From Priestia megaterium (lineage in GTDB: Bacteria > Bacillota > Bacilli > Bacillales > Bacillaceae_H), in the NCBI RefSeq assembly GCF_009497655.1, contig NZ_CP023317.1, positions 1,579,501-1,643,500 of the forward strand: a stretch of DNA of 64,000 nt, given 5' to 3'. Below the pieces are notes generated by a model. It worked only from the letters and a program-made list of their open reading frames with translations. It was not told where the DNA came from and did no database searches. Of the stretch, positions 24,237 to 33,577 are shown in pieces. Numbering within the stretch: position 1 is the stretch's first letter; each line of letters begins with the position of its first letter. A program made the position numbers and the translations under genes.

Positions 24237-25751
24237 ATGATGTTTATTCAAATTGATGGAAATTCACTGACGTTCGACCAAATTTACAAAGTTATTTACC
24301 AAGGATACTCCGTGAAAATTAGCGATCACGCAGTTGAACATATACAAAAAAGCAGAACGTTAGTTGAAGAGAGCATTACGAACAACAACGTAATTTACGG
24401 AGTGAATACGGGATTTGGAAAGTTTAGTGATATGGTTATTTCAAAAACAGACTTAGCTGATCTGCAGATTAACCTGATTCGCAGTCATGCCTGCGGACTA
24501 GGAGAGCCATTTTCGTTAGAAGTAAGCAGAGTCATGCTGCTTTTACGAGCGAACGCATTAGCTAAAGGGTATTCCGGAATACGACTGGAAACCTTGCAGC
24601 TTCTTATCGATTGCTTAAATCAAAACGTAGTACCGGTTATCCCGAGTCAAGGTTCGCTTGGAGCTAGCGGTGACTTAGCCCCGTTATCACATCTAGCGCT
24701 GCTGCTAGTTGGAGAAGGAGAAGCTGTATATAATGGTCAGCGAATGCAAGGAGAAGATGCTTTAAAGCTAGCAGGGCTTGAACCTATACAATTACAGGCA
24801 AAAGAAGGGCTAGCTTTGATCAACGGCACTCAGGCAATGACGGCTGTAGGAGTAGTTTCGTACCTTGAAGCTCAAAAGCTCGCTGATCTTGCTGACGGAA
24901 TTGCAGCACTGACATTAGAAGGTCTGCAAGGTATTGTAGAAGCATTCATGCCTGAGTCACATGCAGTAAGACCTTACCCGGAACAACAGCAGGTAGCTGC
25001 CCGAATTCTTTCGTACTTAGAAGGCAGTCAATTAACTACTTCTCAAGGTCAAATAAGAGTGCAAGATGCTTATTCACTGCGCTGCATTCCTCAAGTTCAT
25101 GGTGCTATTTATCAAGTTTTAAATTATGTAAAAGAAAAGCTGTTAATTGAGATTAATTCAGCAACTGATAACCCGCTCATCTTTGCTGACAGCGGCAAAG
25201 TAATTTCTGGAGGGAATTTTCACGGGCAGCCCATTGCGTTTGCTATGGATTTTCTAGGAATTGCAATGGCGGAGCTTGGGAATATTTCTGAACGGCGCAT
25301 TGAACGAATAGTAAACCCTCAGCTTAGCGGGCTGCCCGCATTTTTAAGTGCAGATCCAGGTCTAGAGTCCGGGCTCATGATTACTCAATACGCTGCGGCT
25401 TCATTAGTTTCCGAAAATAAAGTATTAGCGCATCCATCAAGTGTTGATTCTATCCCATCTTCAGCGAATCAAGAAGACCATGTCAGCATGGGAACGACTG
25501 CTGCACGTCATGCTTATCAAATTATCCAAAATACAAGAAGAGTTCTATCAATCGAAGCAATTTGTGCGGCTCAAGCAGCCGATATTCAAGGAGTGGATAA
25601 ACTTGCTTCAGAAACAAGAAAAATTTATTCAAGAATTAGAAAAACCGTACCAACCATTATGAAAGATCGAATTTTCTCACGTGATATTGAGGCGTTAGCA
25701 GCTGATTTCAAAACTTTTGTGCAAGATACGAATTATGAACTAGCACTGTAA
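24237..25751 (+). CDS. hutH: Histidine ammonia-lyase
   Basis: 504-residue enzyme converting L-histidine to trans-urocanate and ammonia, the first step of histidine use. The MIO prosthetic-group triad Ala-Ser-Gly is in [18 protein letters not shown], at about residues 143-145. [10 protein letters not shown] and QDAYSLRC-type blocks are also present. Two tandem ATGs (24237, 24240) follow AAGGGAGCGGG. The longer frame back to 24189 begins inside the terminator and cannot be real. First gene of hutHUIG; no hutP lies between promoter and hutH, unlike B. subtilis. Confidence 0.96.
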   Translation: MMFIQIDGNSLTFDQIYKVIYQGYSVKISDHAVEHIQKSRTLVEESITNNNVIYGVNTGFGKFSDMVISKTDLADLQINLIRSHACGLGEPFSLEVSRVMLLLRANALAKGYSGIRLETLQLLIDCLNQNVVPVIPSQGSLGASGDLAPLSHLALLLVGEGEAVYNGQRMQGEDALKLAGLEPIQLQAKEGLALINGTQAMTAVGVVSYLEAQKLADLADGIAALTLEGLQGIVEAFMPESHAVRPYPEQQQVAARILSYLEGSQLTTSQGQIRVQDAYSLRCIPQVHGAIYQVLNYVKEKLLIEINSATDNPLIFADSGKVISGGNFHGQPIAFAMDFLGIAMAELGNISERRIERIVNPQLSGLPAFLSADPGLESGLMITQYAAASLVSENKVLAHPSSVDSIPSSANQEDHVSMGTTAARHAYQIIQNTRRVLSIEAICAAQAADIQGVDKLASETRKIYSRIRKTVPTIMKDRIFSRDIEALAADFKTFVQDTNYELAL

Positions 25752-25800
25752 TAAAAAGTTAGTTTAACAGTTTTTCATTTTTATAGAGGAGGAAAACGAA

Positions 25801-27462
25801 ATGGAGACAAAACAAAGTGGAATAAAAGCACCTCGTGGAACAGAACTAACGACAAAAGGCTGGGTACAAGAAGCCGCTCTTCGCATGCTTCTAAACAATT
25901 TAGATTCCGAAGTAGCAGAGCATCCGGAAAAGTTAGTCGTATACGGAGGGATCGGAAAAGCAGCCCGTAACTGGGAGGCGTTCGATCGTATTGTAGATAC
26001 GTTAAAAGAATTAGAAGAAGATGAAACGCTTCTCATACAGTCCGGCAAGCCGGTTGCGGTTTTTAAAACGCACAGTGATGCGCCGCGTGTTTTATTAGCA
26101 AATTCAAATCTTGTTCCTGCTTTTGCGAATTGGGAGACGTTCCATGAGCTCGATAAAAAAGGGTTAATGATGTACGGGCAAATGACTGCAGGAAGCTGGA
26201 TTTATATCGGAAGCCAAGGCATTGTTCAAGGAACGTATGAAACATTTGCTGAGTGTGCCAACCAGCATTTTAACGGAACTTTGAAAGGAACCATTACGTT
26301 AACAGCTGGATTAGGAGGAATGGGAGGTGCACAACCGTTAGCCGTTACGATGGCAGGCGGCGTTGTCATTGGAATTGATGTTGATCGCACGCGTATTGAA
26401 AAACGTATCGAAACAAAGTATTGCGATACGGTAGTCGAAAGTGTAGCTGATGCAATCACGTTAGCTGAAGATGCAAAAAGATTGGGCAAAGCGCTGTCCA
26501 TTGGATTAGTTGGAAATGCAGCCGAGATTTTGCCTGAAATGATAAAGCGAGGATTTATCCCAGATATTGTGACAGATCAAACATCGGCACATGATCCGCT
26601 TAACGGATATTTGCCGATTGGAGTCAGCTTAGCAGAAGGAGAAAAATTGCGGAATACAAATCCAAATGAATATATAAAACAATCAAAAGCAAGTATGGCT
26701 ATTCACGTTCAAGCCATGTTAGAGATGCAAAGAAAAGGCGCGGTTGCTTTTGACTATGGCAATAATATTCGCCAAGTGGCGCTCGATGAAGGTGTCGCGA
26801 ATGCATTTGATTTCCCGGGATTTGTCCCAGCGTACATCCGTCCGCAGTTCTGTGAAGGAAAAGGACCGTTCAGGTGGGTCGCTTTGTCAGGAAACCCAGA
26901 AGATATTTATAAAACAGATGAAGTCATTTTACGTGAGTTTTCGGATAATACGCATCTTTGCAACTGGATTAAAATGGCGAGAGAAAAAATTGAGTTTCAA
27001 GGATTGCCGGCTCGTATTTGCTGGCTAGGCTACGGAGAAAGAGCGCGCTTTGGAAAAATTATTAATGACATGGTAGCAAACGGAGAGCTGTCAGCGCCTA
27101 TCGTTATTGGCAGAGATCATCTAGATGCCGGTTCCGTGGCTTCGCCAAATCGTGAAACTGAAGCAATGAAAGATGGCAGTGATGCAGTAGCAGACTGGCC
27201 TATTTTAAATGCATTAGTCAATACGGCAGCAGGCGCAAGCTGGGTATCCGTTCACCACGGAGGAGGAGTAGGTATGGGGTATTCTCTGCACGCTGGAATG
27301 GTTGTAGTAGCAGACGGGACGGAAGATGCCGCTAAACGTCTAGAACGTGTTTTAACAACAGATCCTGGCATGGGTGTTGTTCGTCATGTAGACGCCGGCT
27401 ATGATAAGGCCATTCAAACTGCAAAAGAAAAAGGGATACAAATTCCCGCGTTACATGAATAA
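25801..27462 (+). CDS. hutU: Urocanate hydratase
   Basis: 553-residue NAD+-dependent urocanase forming imidazolonepropionate. Family blocks are [16 protein letters not shown], the active-site Cys region [16 protein letters not shown], and [22 protein letters not shown] eight bases before the ATG. Second gene of the hut operon, 49 bp after hutH. Confidence 0.96.
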   Translation: METKQSGIKAPRGTELTTKGWVQEAALRMLLNNLDSEVAEHPEKLVVYGGIGKAARNWEAFDRIVDTLKELEEDETLLIQSGKPVAVFKTHSDAPRVLLANSNLVPAFANWETFHELDKKGLMMYGQMTAGSWIYIGSQGIVQGTYETFAECANQHFNGTLKGTITLTAGLGGMGGAQPLAVTMAGGVVIGIDVDRTRIEKRIETKYCDTVVESVADAITLAEDAKRLGKALSIGLVGNAAEILPEMIKRGFIPDIVTDQTSAHDPLNGYLPIGVSLAEGEKLRNTNPNEYIKQSKASMAIHVQAMLEMQRKGAVAFDYGNNIRQVALDEGVANAFDFPGFVPAYIRPQFCEGKGPFRWVALSGNPEDIYKTDEVILREFSDNTHLCNWIKMAREKIEFQGLPARICWLGYGERARFGKIINDMVANGELSAPIVIGRDHLDAGSVASPNRETEAMKDGSDAVADWPILNALVNTAAGASWVSVHHGGGVGMGYSLHAGMVVVADGTEDAAKRLERVLTTDPGMGVVRHVDAGYDKAIQTAKEKGIQIPALHE

Positions 27463-27478
27463 AAAAGGAGGGATACGT

Positions 27479-28768
27479 ATGACTATTACGTATATCAAAT
27501 GCGCTGAACAAGTCATTACGGTTAAAGGTGGAAGTCAGCCTAGACGAGAGGAAGAAATGTCAGATCTAGGAATCATTGAAAATGGCAGCGTACTCGTTAA
27601 AAATGGAAAAATTGTATTTGTTGGGCCTGACGTCAAAGCGCGGGAATACCTTGAGCATATCCATGAACCTATTAATATAATTGATGCCGAAGGAAAAATC
27701 GTAACGCCTGGGTTAATTGATCCCCACACTCACCTTGTGTTTGGCGGCAGTCGTGAAAAAGAATTAGAAATGCGCTTAAACGGGGCAAAGTATATTGATA
27801 TATTAAAAGCGGGAGGAGGAATTTTACAAACAACCGTTAGTACACGACAAGCAACAGAAGAGGAGCTAATCAAGCAATCTACAAAACGTTTAAATAAATT
27901 TCTGCAGTACGGAGTTACAACTGTCGAAGCCAAAAGCGGGTACGGTTTAAATCTTAAAGATGAAATCAAACAATTAAAAGTAGCGAAGAAACTGAATGAA
28001 CAGCATCCAGTAGATGTTGTTTCAACCTTTATGGGAGCTCATGCGGTGCCAGCTGAGTACAAAGGAAAGGAAGATGAGTTTGTTCGTTTTGTTATCGAAG
28101 AAATGATACCAATTGTTGCAAAAGAAGAGCTAGCGGAGTTTTGTGATGTATTTTGTGAAGAAGGTGTGTTTACAGTTGAACAGTCAGAGCGTATTTTACA
28201 AGCTGGAAAAGCATACGGACTAAAACCTAAAATCCACGCCGATGAAATTGTGTCTTTTGGCGGGGCAGAATTAGCGGCTAAAGTGGGAGCTGTGTCTGCG
28301 GATCATTTATTAAAAGCATCGGATCAAGGAATTAAGCAAATGGCTGAAAGCGGAGTTATAGCCGTTCTATTGCCGGGTACTGCATTCTTTTTAATGGAAG
28401 AGCCGGCGCGTGCTAGAAAAATGATCGAAGCAGGGGTACCGGTTGCTTTGTCTACAGATCGAAACCCAGGGTCTTCTCCTACGGAATCGCTGCCGTTTAT
28501 TATGAATTTAGCTTGTTTAACGATGAAAATGACGCCCGCAGAAGTTTTAACAGCCTGTACGATCAACGCGGCTCATGCCATTGGCAAAGGGGATCAAATC
28601 GGAAGTATTGAAGTAGGTAAAAAAGCCGATTTAGTGCTATTTGATGCGCCCAATTACCAAACGCTGCAGTATAACTATGCCGTAAATCTTGTAGACACGG
28701 TATTAAAAGATGGGAAAGTTGTGGTTGAAGGCGGTGTTTTACATGAACTATCCGTACCCACAGCTTGA
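27479..28768 (+). CDS. hutI: Imidazolonepropionase
   Basis: 429-residue zinc/iron amidohydrolase opening imidazolonepropionate to formiminoglutamate. Metal motif DPHTHLVFGG; FMGAHAVP, KIHADEI and STDRNPGSSP carry further ligands. AAAGGAGGG precedes the ATG at 27479. The open frame continues upstream into hutU but lacks a ribosome binding site there. Its end overlaps hutG by 26 bp. Confidence 0.96.
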   Translation: MTITYIKCAEQVITVKGGSQPRREEEMSDLGIIENGSVLVKNGKIVFVGPDVKAREYLEHIHEPINIIDAEGKIVTPGLIDPHTHLVFGGSREKELEMRLNGAKYIDILKAGGGILQTTVSTRQATEEELIKQSTKRLNKFLQYGVTTVEAKSGYGLNLKDEIKQLKVAKKLNEQHPVDVVSTFMGAHAVPAEYKGKEDEFVRFVIEEMIPIVAKEELAEFCDVFCEEGVFTVEQSERILQAGKAYGLKPKIHADEIVSFGGAELAAKVGAVSADHLLKASDQGIKQMAESGVIAVLLPGTAFFLMEEPARARKMIEAGVPVALSTDRNPGSSPTESLPFIMNLACLTMKMTPAEVLTACTINAAHAIGKGDQIGSIEVGKKADLVLFDAPNYQTLQYNYAVNLVDTVLKDGKVVVEGGVLHELSVPTA

Positions 28769-29726
28769 TCGACCGCCTTTTTGCTGGCAGCGTCAAAGTA
28801 CTTCTGACCCAAAAGTAAGTGATTGGATTCAGACAGTTGAAGATGGGTGCAAAGTCGACTTTACATCGATAGATATTACGGTTTTGGGCGTGCCTCTTTC
28901 AAGATCCTCCATTAGCGCTTCTGGAGCCAGTGAGACGCCAATGGCCATGAGGAAAATCTGGAAATCCTTTAATCCGTATCATATTGAGTATGATACGGAT
29001 TTGACTTCCTTGTCAGTGTTGGATTTAGGTGACGTCAAACAGCACGTAACGGATATAGAGAAGTCTCATCAGTATATAAAAGAAGCGATGATGTCTATGC
29101 GGAAATGTCATCCGCATGCGCTGCCTGTTATGCTCGGAGGAGACCACTCCATTACAGCTATGTTAGTAAAAGGATGGAAAGAGTCACATCCCGAACAGAA
29201 AATAGGAATTTTACAGTTTGATACGCACTTTGACTTACGAAGCTTAGAAGACAATGGCCCTTCTAACGGAACACCCATACGAAATTTAATTGAAAGCAAC
29301 ACAATTGATGCAACTCATGTATGGAATATTGGGCTTCACGGGTTTTACAACTCAAAATCGTTAAAGGAATATGCGGATAGCAAAGGCGTTCATTATGTAA
29401 CGCTACTGCAAGCAAGAAAAGCGGGAGTAACTCATACGGTGAAAGAAGTACTAAAACAGCTGAGCAAAGAAGTAGACATGATCTATTTAACCGTTGATAT
29501 GGACGTGTTAGATATTGCTTACGCACCTGGAGTTCCAGCAGGAACCACAGGGGGAATGAGAACGGAGGAATTGTTTGAAGCGGTATACACGGCTGGGAGT
29601 CATCCGCTTGTTCAAGCAATGGATATCGTTTGTCTAGATCCGCTGCGTGATGTAAGAGAAATAACTGTAAAAGCAGGCGTACATGTATTTTTGAATTTTT
29701 TAACGGGAGTTGTAAACAGAAAGTAA
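28743..29726 (+). CDS. hutG: Formimidoylglutamase
   Basis: 327-residue manganese enzyme of the arginase/ureohydrolase family that splits formiminoglutamate to glutamate and formamide. Metal motifs: GGDHSIT, QFDTHFDLR and TVDMDVLDIAYAPGVPAG. The ATG at 28743 lies inside the hutI end, so translation is probably coupled. Last gene of the operon: no hutM permease follows, unlike B. subtilis hutPHUIGM. Confidence 0.95.
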   Translation: MNYPYPQLDRPPFCWQRQSTSDPKVSDWIQTVEDGCKVDFTSIDITVLGVPLSRSSISASGASETPMAMRKIWKSFNPYHIEYDTDLTSLSVLDLGDVKQHVTDIEKSHQYIKEAMMSMRKCHPHALPVMLGGDHSITAMLVKGWKESHPEQKIGILQFDTHFDLRSLEDNGPSNGTPIRNLIESNTIDATHVWNIGLHGFYNSKSLKEYADSKGVHYVTLLQARKAGVTHTVKEVLKQLSKEVDMIYLTVDMDVLDIAYAPGVPAGTTGGMRTEELFEAVYTAGSHPLVQAMDIVCLDPLRDVREITVKAGVHVFLNFLTGVVNRK

Positions 29727-29751
29727 GGGAGTATACTTCCTTGCTTTTTTT
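29722..29751 (+). terminator. Terminator of the hut operon
   Basis: Hairpin overlapping the hutG stop codon (AGTAAGGGAGTATACTTCCTTGCT with two mismatches as stem) followed by a run of T. Confidence 0.7.
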
Positions 29752-29830
29752 ATCGTTAAATAGCTGCTTACATAGGATTAATAAACTTTTTTTTAGAGCG
29801 AGATAACATAACTTTAGAAGTGTGTATGGG

Positions 29831-29856
29831 TTTTAGTAAATATATTTTTACTAAAA
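29831..29856. promoter_or_regulatory. MarR operator 1
   Basis: TTTTAGTA and TACTAAAA, 8-bp perfect arms around ten A/T bases, about 70 bp before the MarR gene. Confidence 0.55.
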
Positions 29857-29885
29857 TCAACTATTTATATTGTTTTTATTTAAAA

Positions 29886-29907
29886 TTAGTAATAATATAT
29901 TTACTAA
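29886..29907. promoter_or_regulatory. MarR operator 2
   Basis: TTAGTA (29886-29891) and TACTAA (29902-29907) repeat the arms of the first palindrome 17 bp before the MarR start. Two copies close to the gene suggest autoregulation. Confidence 0.55.
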
Positions 29908-29923
29908 AGAAGGTGAGTATCTT

Positions 29924-30355
29924 ATGGAGGAAAAACTGGCTAAGGAATATATCGCTTTAATACCGGTTTTATTTGAAAACTTCAAGAACTTAAACAAGAA
30001 TGAAGTGAAATTAACACATTTACAAAATCACGTAGTTGAATTCATGTATATGAAAAAAAGAGATTTGAATATTAAGGAAATTAGTAATGGATTAAATATT
30101 GCCAAACAACAGTTAACGAATGTTATCAGTGAATTAGAAAATGAAGGATATTTAATCAAAATGCCTGATCCGCGAGATAAGCGTGCAGTTTTAGTCTCAT
30201 TAACGTCTAAAGGAAAAAATATTCAAGAAGAAAAATGGAGAGGGATTTATAGTAATTTCAATACAAATATCTCCAAATTAAATGAAGAAGAGCAAATAGA
30301 CCTGCAGTTTGCTCTTCATAAATTAAATATTTTGTTAAAAAAGATGGAGGGATAA
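29924..30355 (+). CDS. MarR-family transcriptional regulator
   Basis: 143-residue winged-helix regulator. The recognition region reads LNIKEISNGLNIAKQQLTNV, and the wing has DPRDKRAVLVSLTSKGK, the MarR hallmark. AAGAAGGTGAG precedes the ATG at 29924; a longer frame from 29870 has no ribosome binding site. It forms an operon with a 54-residue membrane protein, and two matching palindromes lie in its promoter region. Ligand and targets unknown. Confidence 0.9.
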   Translation: MEEKLAKEYIALIPVLFENFKNLNKNEVKLTHLQNHVVEFMYMKKRDLNIKEISNGLNIAKQQLTNVISELENEGYLIKMPDPRDKRAVLVSLTSKGKNIQEEKWRGIYSNFNTNISKLNEEEQIDLQFALHKLNILLKKMEG

Positions 30356-30358
30356 ATT

Positions 30359-30523
30359 ATGAACCAAAGAGAACGGATTTCACTCATTAGTGTAGGTGTT
30401 ATAGGCGGGACAGTAATGGGAGTAATTTATAAAGATATATCCAACTGCTTGATTACAGGTGTGATTGTTGCTTCAATCATTACTTTAATGCTCAATCAAA
30501 AAGCGAAAAAAACAGCTAGATAG
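30359..30523 (+). CDS. 54-aa membrane protein cotranscribed with the MarR gene
   Basis: ATG three bases after the marR stop codon, with GATGGAGGG seven bases upstream. MNQRERISLISVGVIGGTVM begins a first hydrophobic segment, a second follows, and the tail is basic (NQKAKKTAR). Family not recognised. The tight coupling suggests it is part of the MarR response. Confidence 0.7.
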   Translation: MNQRERISLISVGVIGGTVMGVIYKDISNCLITGVIVASIITLMLNQKAKKTAR

Positions 30524-30540
30524 TATGAATAAACGTAAGA

Positions 30541-30578
30541 CAGCACCAGCAAGTTGTGAACTCGACGTTCTGGTGCTG
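30541..30578. terminator. Hairpin between convergent units
   Basis: CAGCACCAG / CTGGTGCTG, 20-nt loop, no long T-run; weak or bidirectional terminator. Confidence 0.5.
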
Positions 30579-30608
30579 CCTCTATAAAATTTATCTTCTA
30601 GATGAACA

Positions 30609-31551
30609 TTACGAAGCTGAATATGTTTTGAGAGCCTCAATCATTAAATTCCAAAATCCGTCTACATCAAGAGTTAAACCGAATTTAGCATTGGGTTTCC
30701 TCCCTGTGACTCCAAGCAAATCAACTGAAGTTGTTCCAGACGTGTATTCTCCGCGTGTTTCTACTACAATATTAACTTCTTTTAGCGTAAATAGTTCTGG
30801 AGCTACACAATAAGCGACGGTCAATACATCGTGAACAGGAGGGCCATTAAATCCAAAGGTTTCTTTATAGGCAGATTTAAAAAATGCTAATAATTCCCCG
30901 ACCTTTTTTGCTACGTTATTATCGATGTTCATGACTTGGTTAATAACGTCATCTGTTGCAACGGCTTGATGCGTAATATCTAACCCCATTACTACGAGTG
31001 GGATGCCGCTATCGAACACTTTTTTAGCCGCTTCTGGGTCTGCCCAAATATTAAACTCAGCCGTTGGCGTCCAGTTCCCGAAGGTTCCACCGCCCATAAG
31101 GATAATCTCTCCAATGTTTTCTTTAATTTCTGGAGCTTTCATTAAAGCTAAGGCAATGTTCGTTAAAGGACCGGTAGGCAAAAGCGTAACGGGATCTTCT
31201 GACTCTTTGACCATTCGTATAATAGTATCTACTCCGTGTTCTTCGCTCCAGCTGCGAGAGAGAGCCGGGAACTCACGACCGTCTAATCCTGAATCTCCGT
31301 GTATACTAGGCGCGTTTTCACGTCTGCGCATCATTCATTGGTTCGCTTGCTCCTTTTGAAACAATCACGTTATGTAACGATACCAAGTCACACACTTTCA
31401 AAGCATTCACCGTCGTTTTTTCAATTTCTGCGTTTCCTGAAACAGTTGTAATCGCTAAAATATCTAATTCCGGTCGTGCGGCAGCTAAAATAATTGCAAT
31501 GGCATCATCATGACCTGGATCACAGTCCATAATAATCTTTCTTTTTTTCAT
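30609..31551 (-). pseudogene. Nucleoside hydrolase (IunH/RihB type) with frameshift
   Basis: Inosine/uridine-preferring nucleoside hydrolase split in two frames. The N-terminal part has the calcium-site motif DCDPGHDDA and runs to ASEPM, then shifts. The C-terminal part continues with RRRENAPSIHGDSGLDG and all later conserved blocks (LPTGPLTNIALAL, GGGTFGNWTP, NIWADPEAA, HDVLTVAYC). The shift coincides with a tandem TCAT-TCAT at 31331-31338 (ATGA-ATGA on the coding strand). Removing one 4-bp unit restores a 312-residue protein. The start has AGAGGTG six bases upstream. Everything else is intact, so the lesion is recent or a sequencing error. Confidence 0.85.
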
Positions 31552-31584
31552 TATGATCACCTCTATAGAATGGATAAATTGCTG

Positions 31585-31776
31585 TTAATTTTGCGTGGAT
31601 TTTATTTTCTCTAAAATAGCTTCTGTAAACTCCGATGTAGAGACATGTCCGCCTAAATCTTTCGTTTTCACTTCATCTTGGAGCGTTTGATAAAGTGCGT
31701 GTTCTACTGTAGCAGCCACTTCTGTAAGTTTACGATCCGCATGTTTTTCAGCCAGCCATTTGAGTGTAGTATTTTT
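31585..31776 (-). pseudogene. 3' fragment of an isocitrate/isopropylmalate dehydrogenase family gene
   Basis: An open stretch without start codon encodes about 60 C-terminal residues (LKWLAEKHADRKLTEVAAT, then KTKDLGGHVSTSEFTEAIL and KIKSTQN, stop). The KTKDLGG-STSEFT pattern is the C-terminus of the IDH/IMDH/tartrate dehydrogenase family. The rest of the gene is gone: sequence left of the break (about 31777 onward) is unrelated AT-rich DNA. It lies directly upstream of the broken nucleoside hydrolase gene in the same direction. Confidence 0.75.
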
Positions 31777-31877
31777 TTATGTCTATAGATTAAATTCTTT
31801 TATCTTTCGTTTTGCTGCTTTTTAAAAAAAGAACTAGCTAATGGTTTCATGCTCCAGATTTTCTATCAACTAGCTTC

Positions 31878-31916
31878 TTAATTGGCGTTATTAAATTTTA
31901 AAAAACACCCAATTAA
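31878..31916 (+). repeat. Inverted repeat 100 bp upstream of the sigma54 promoter (candidate activator site)
   Basis: TTAATTGG (31878-31885) and CCAATTAA (31909-31916), extended by GTT/AAC inside. It is centred about -100 from the start expected for the 31972 promoter, the usual distance of a sigma54 activator site. A T-A-rich relative with GGTT/AACC ends lies near -110 of the opposite-strand promoter (40921-40947). Confidence 0.4.
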
Positions 31917-31971
31917 CACCTAAAACACATTTTAATTATATCATAATTCAGAAAATTAAACGGTTATACGT

Positions 31972-31987
31972 TGGCACGAAAATTGCT
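31972..31987 (+). promoter_or_regulatory. Sigma54 (-24/-12) promoter of the cyanophycin operon
   Basis: TTGGCACGAAAATTGCTT (31971-31988) matches the TGGCAC-N5-TTGC consensus perfectly, about 120 bp before the permease gene. Confidence 0.9.
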
Positions 31988-32108
31988 TGTACTATATGTG
32001 AAGAACACAAGAGAAAGGAGCAATGTGTAGCTGCAGATAAGGAAGCTGCTTTTAAAGAACGAGATGTCTGTTTAAAGTTACTATTTCACAATGAAGGGGA
32101 GAAGAAGA

Positions 32109-33530
32109 ATGAGTGAACCGCAAAAGGAAATGAGTTCATTAAATCAGGTACGGAAAAAAGAGAGAAAAATAAACGTTTTTGCTTTATTGTTAGGCTTTCT
32201 TGTGATTGCTACTATTTTAACGTATATCTTGCCAGCCGGAGAATACGCACGTGTAGAAGTAGACGGACGAACAACGGTAGATCCTCAGTCGTTTAAATGG
32301 ATTGGTTCTACACCTGTTGGATTCTTTGATATGGTCAAAGCGATACATACAGGAATGGTAGAAGGAGCCGACATTATCTTTTTTGTATTAATTATCGGCG
32401 GTTTCTTTGGTGTACTAAGCGCTACGGGGACAGTAGATGTATTGATTACAACGATGGCTAAAAAGCTTGCTACTAGAGAAAAATTATTAATTCCTGTTAT
32501 GATGCTATTTTTTGCGGTAGGCGGTTCTTTAATGGGGATGGCGGAAGAAACGCTAGCTTATATTCCTCTTTTAATTCCGCTGGCACTTGCTCTTGGATTC
32601 GATGCATTAACAGGGACTGCTATTGTTTTAATTGGCGCATCGGCTGGTTTTACTACGGCCGTTATGAATCCATTTACAGTAGGTGTTGCACAAGGAGTAG
32701 CAGAGCTTCCTATGTTTTCTGGAATGGGCTTTCGTCTCATCTTATTCGTAGTTGTTTATGCTGTTTCAGTATGGTTTGTCTACCGATATGCGATGAAAGT
32801 GAAAAGAAGTCCTTCTATAGGAACATACGGAAAATACAGCATAACTAATGCACATAAACTTTTAAATTCTGATGCGAAGTTAACTAGAAAGCATAAATGG
32901 ATTATGGCAGCATTTCTTGTTAACTATGTAATTCTTGCTTTTGGCGTTATTAAGTATAAGTGGTACATTACTGAAATTGCCTCTCTGTTTGTGATTTTGA
33001 CAGTGGTGATTGGGATTATTGGAAGGCTCTCTGTTGAAAATACGGTTAAGTCGTTTACAAACGGGGCAGCAGCGCTAGTTGGAGGAGCGCTTGTTATCGG
33101 AGTTTCTCGCGCAGTTCTTGTTGTTTTAAATGAAGGTCATATTGTAGACCCTATGCTTCATCAAGTATCTGGAGCGATTCAACATATTCCGGGATATTTA
33201 AGCGTCATCGGAATCTACAACTTCCAAGCGCTGATTCATCTTATTTTAGCATCTGGAACGGGTCATGCGATGCTGACGATGCCAATCATGACGCCTCTTG
33301 CAGATTTGCTTGATATTACGCGACAAACGGCAGTATTATCTTTTTCTTTTGCAGACGGCATCGGAAACATTATTTTCCCGACGGCTGGAACGTTGATGGC
33401 TGGTTTAGCAATTGCGGGGATTTCATGGACAAAGTGGGCGAAATGGGTGCTTCCGCTAGTCCTTATTCAATATGTGATTGGTCTAATAGCCGTTGTGATT
33501 GCTTATTTTATCAATTACGGACCATTTTAA
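32109..33530 (+). CDS. YfcC-family permease (DcuC/AbgT-like), probable dipeptide or amino-acid importer
   Basis: 473-residue membrane protein with about 11-12 helices. The family region GSTPVGFFDMVKAIHTGM, then IIFFVLIIGGFFGVLSATG, and GHAMLTMPIMTPLADLL identify the YfcC group. The start at 32109 has AAGGGGAGAAG eight bases upstream; an ATG at 32091 overlaps that site. First gene after the sigma54 promoter and followed by a beta-aspartyl dipeptidase and secreted cyanophycinase. It is therefore inferred to import beta-Asp-Arg dipeptides or their products. Substrate not proven. Confidence 0.85.
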   Translation: MSEPQKEMSSLNQVRKKERKINVFALLLGFLVIATILTYILPAGEYARVEVDGRTTVDPQSFKWIGSTPVGFFDMVKAIHTGMVEGADIIFFVLIIGGFFGVLSATGTVDVLITTMAKKLATREKLLIPVMMLFFAVGGSLMGMAEETLAYIPLLIPLALALGFDALTGTAIVLIGASAGFTTAVMNPFTVGVAQGVAELPMFSGMGFRLILFVVVYAVSVWFVYRYAMKVKRSPSIGTYGKYSITNAHKLLNSDAKLTRKHKWIMAAFLVNYVILAFGVIKYKWYITEIASLFVILTVVIGIIGRLSVENTVKSFTNGAAALVGGALVIGVSRAVLVVLNEGHIVDPMLHQVSGAIQHIPGYLSVIGIYNFQALIHLILASGTGHAMLTMPIMTPLADLLDITRQTAVLSFSFADGIGNIIFPTAGTLMAGLAIAGISWTKWAKWVLPLVLIQYVIGLIAVVIAYFINYGPF

Positions 33531-33577
33531 GAGATAGAAAAATGTAATTTGTAAGTTGAGCTTACTAGGAGGAATAG

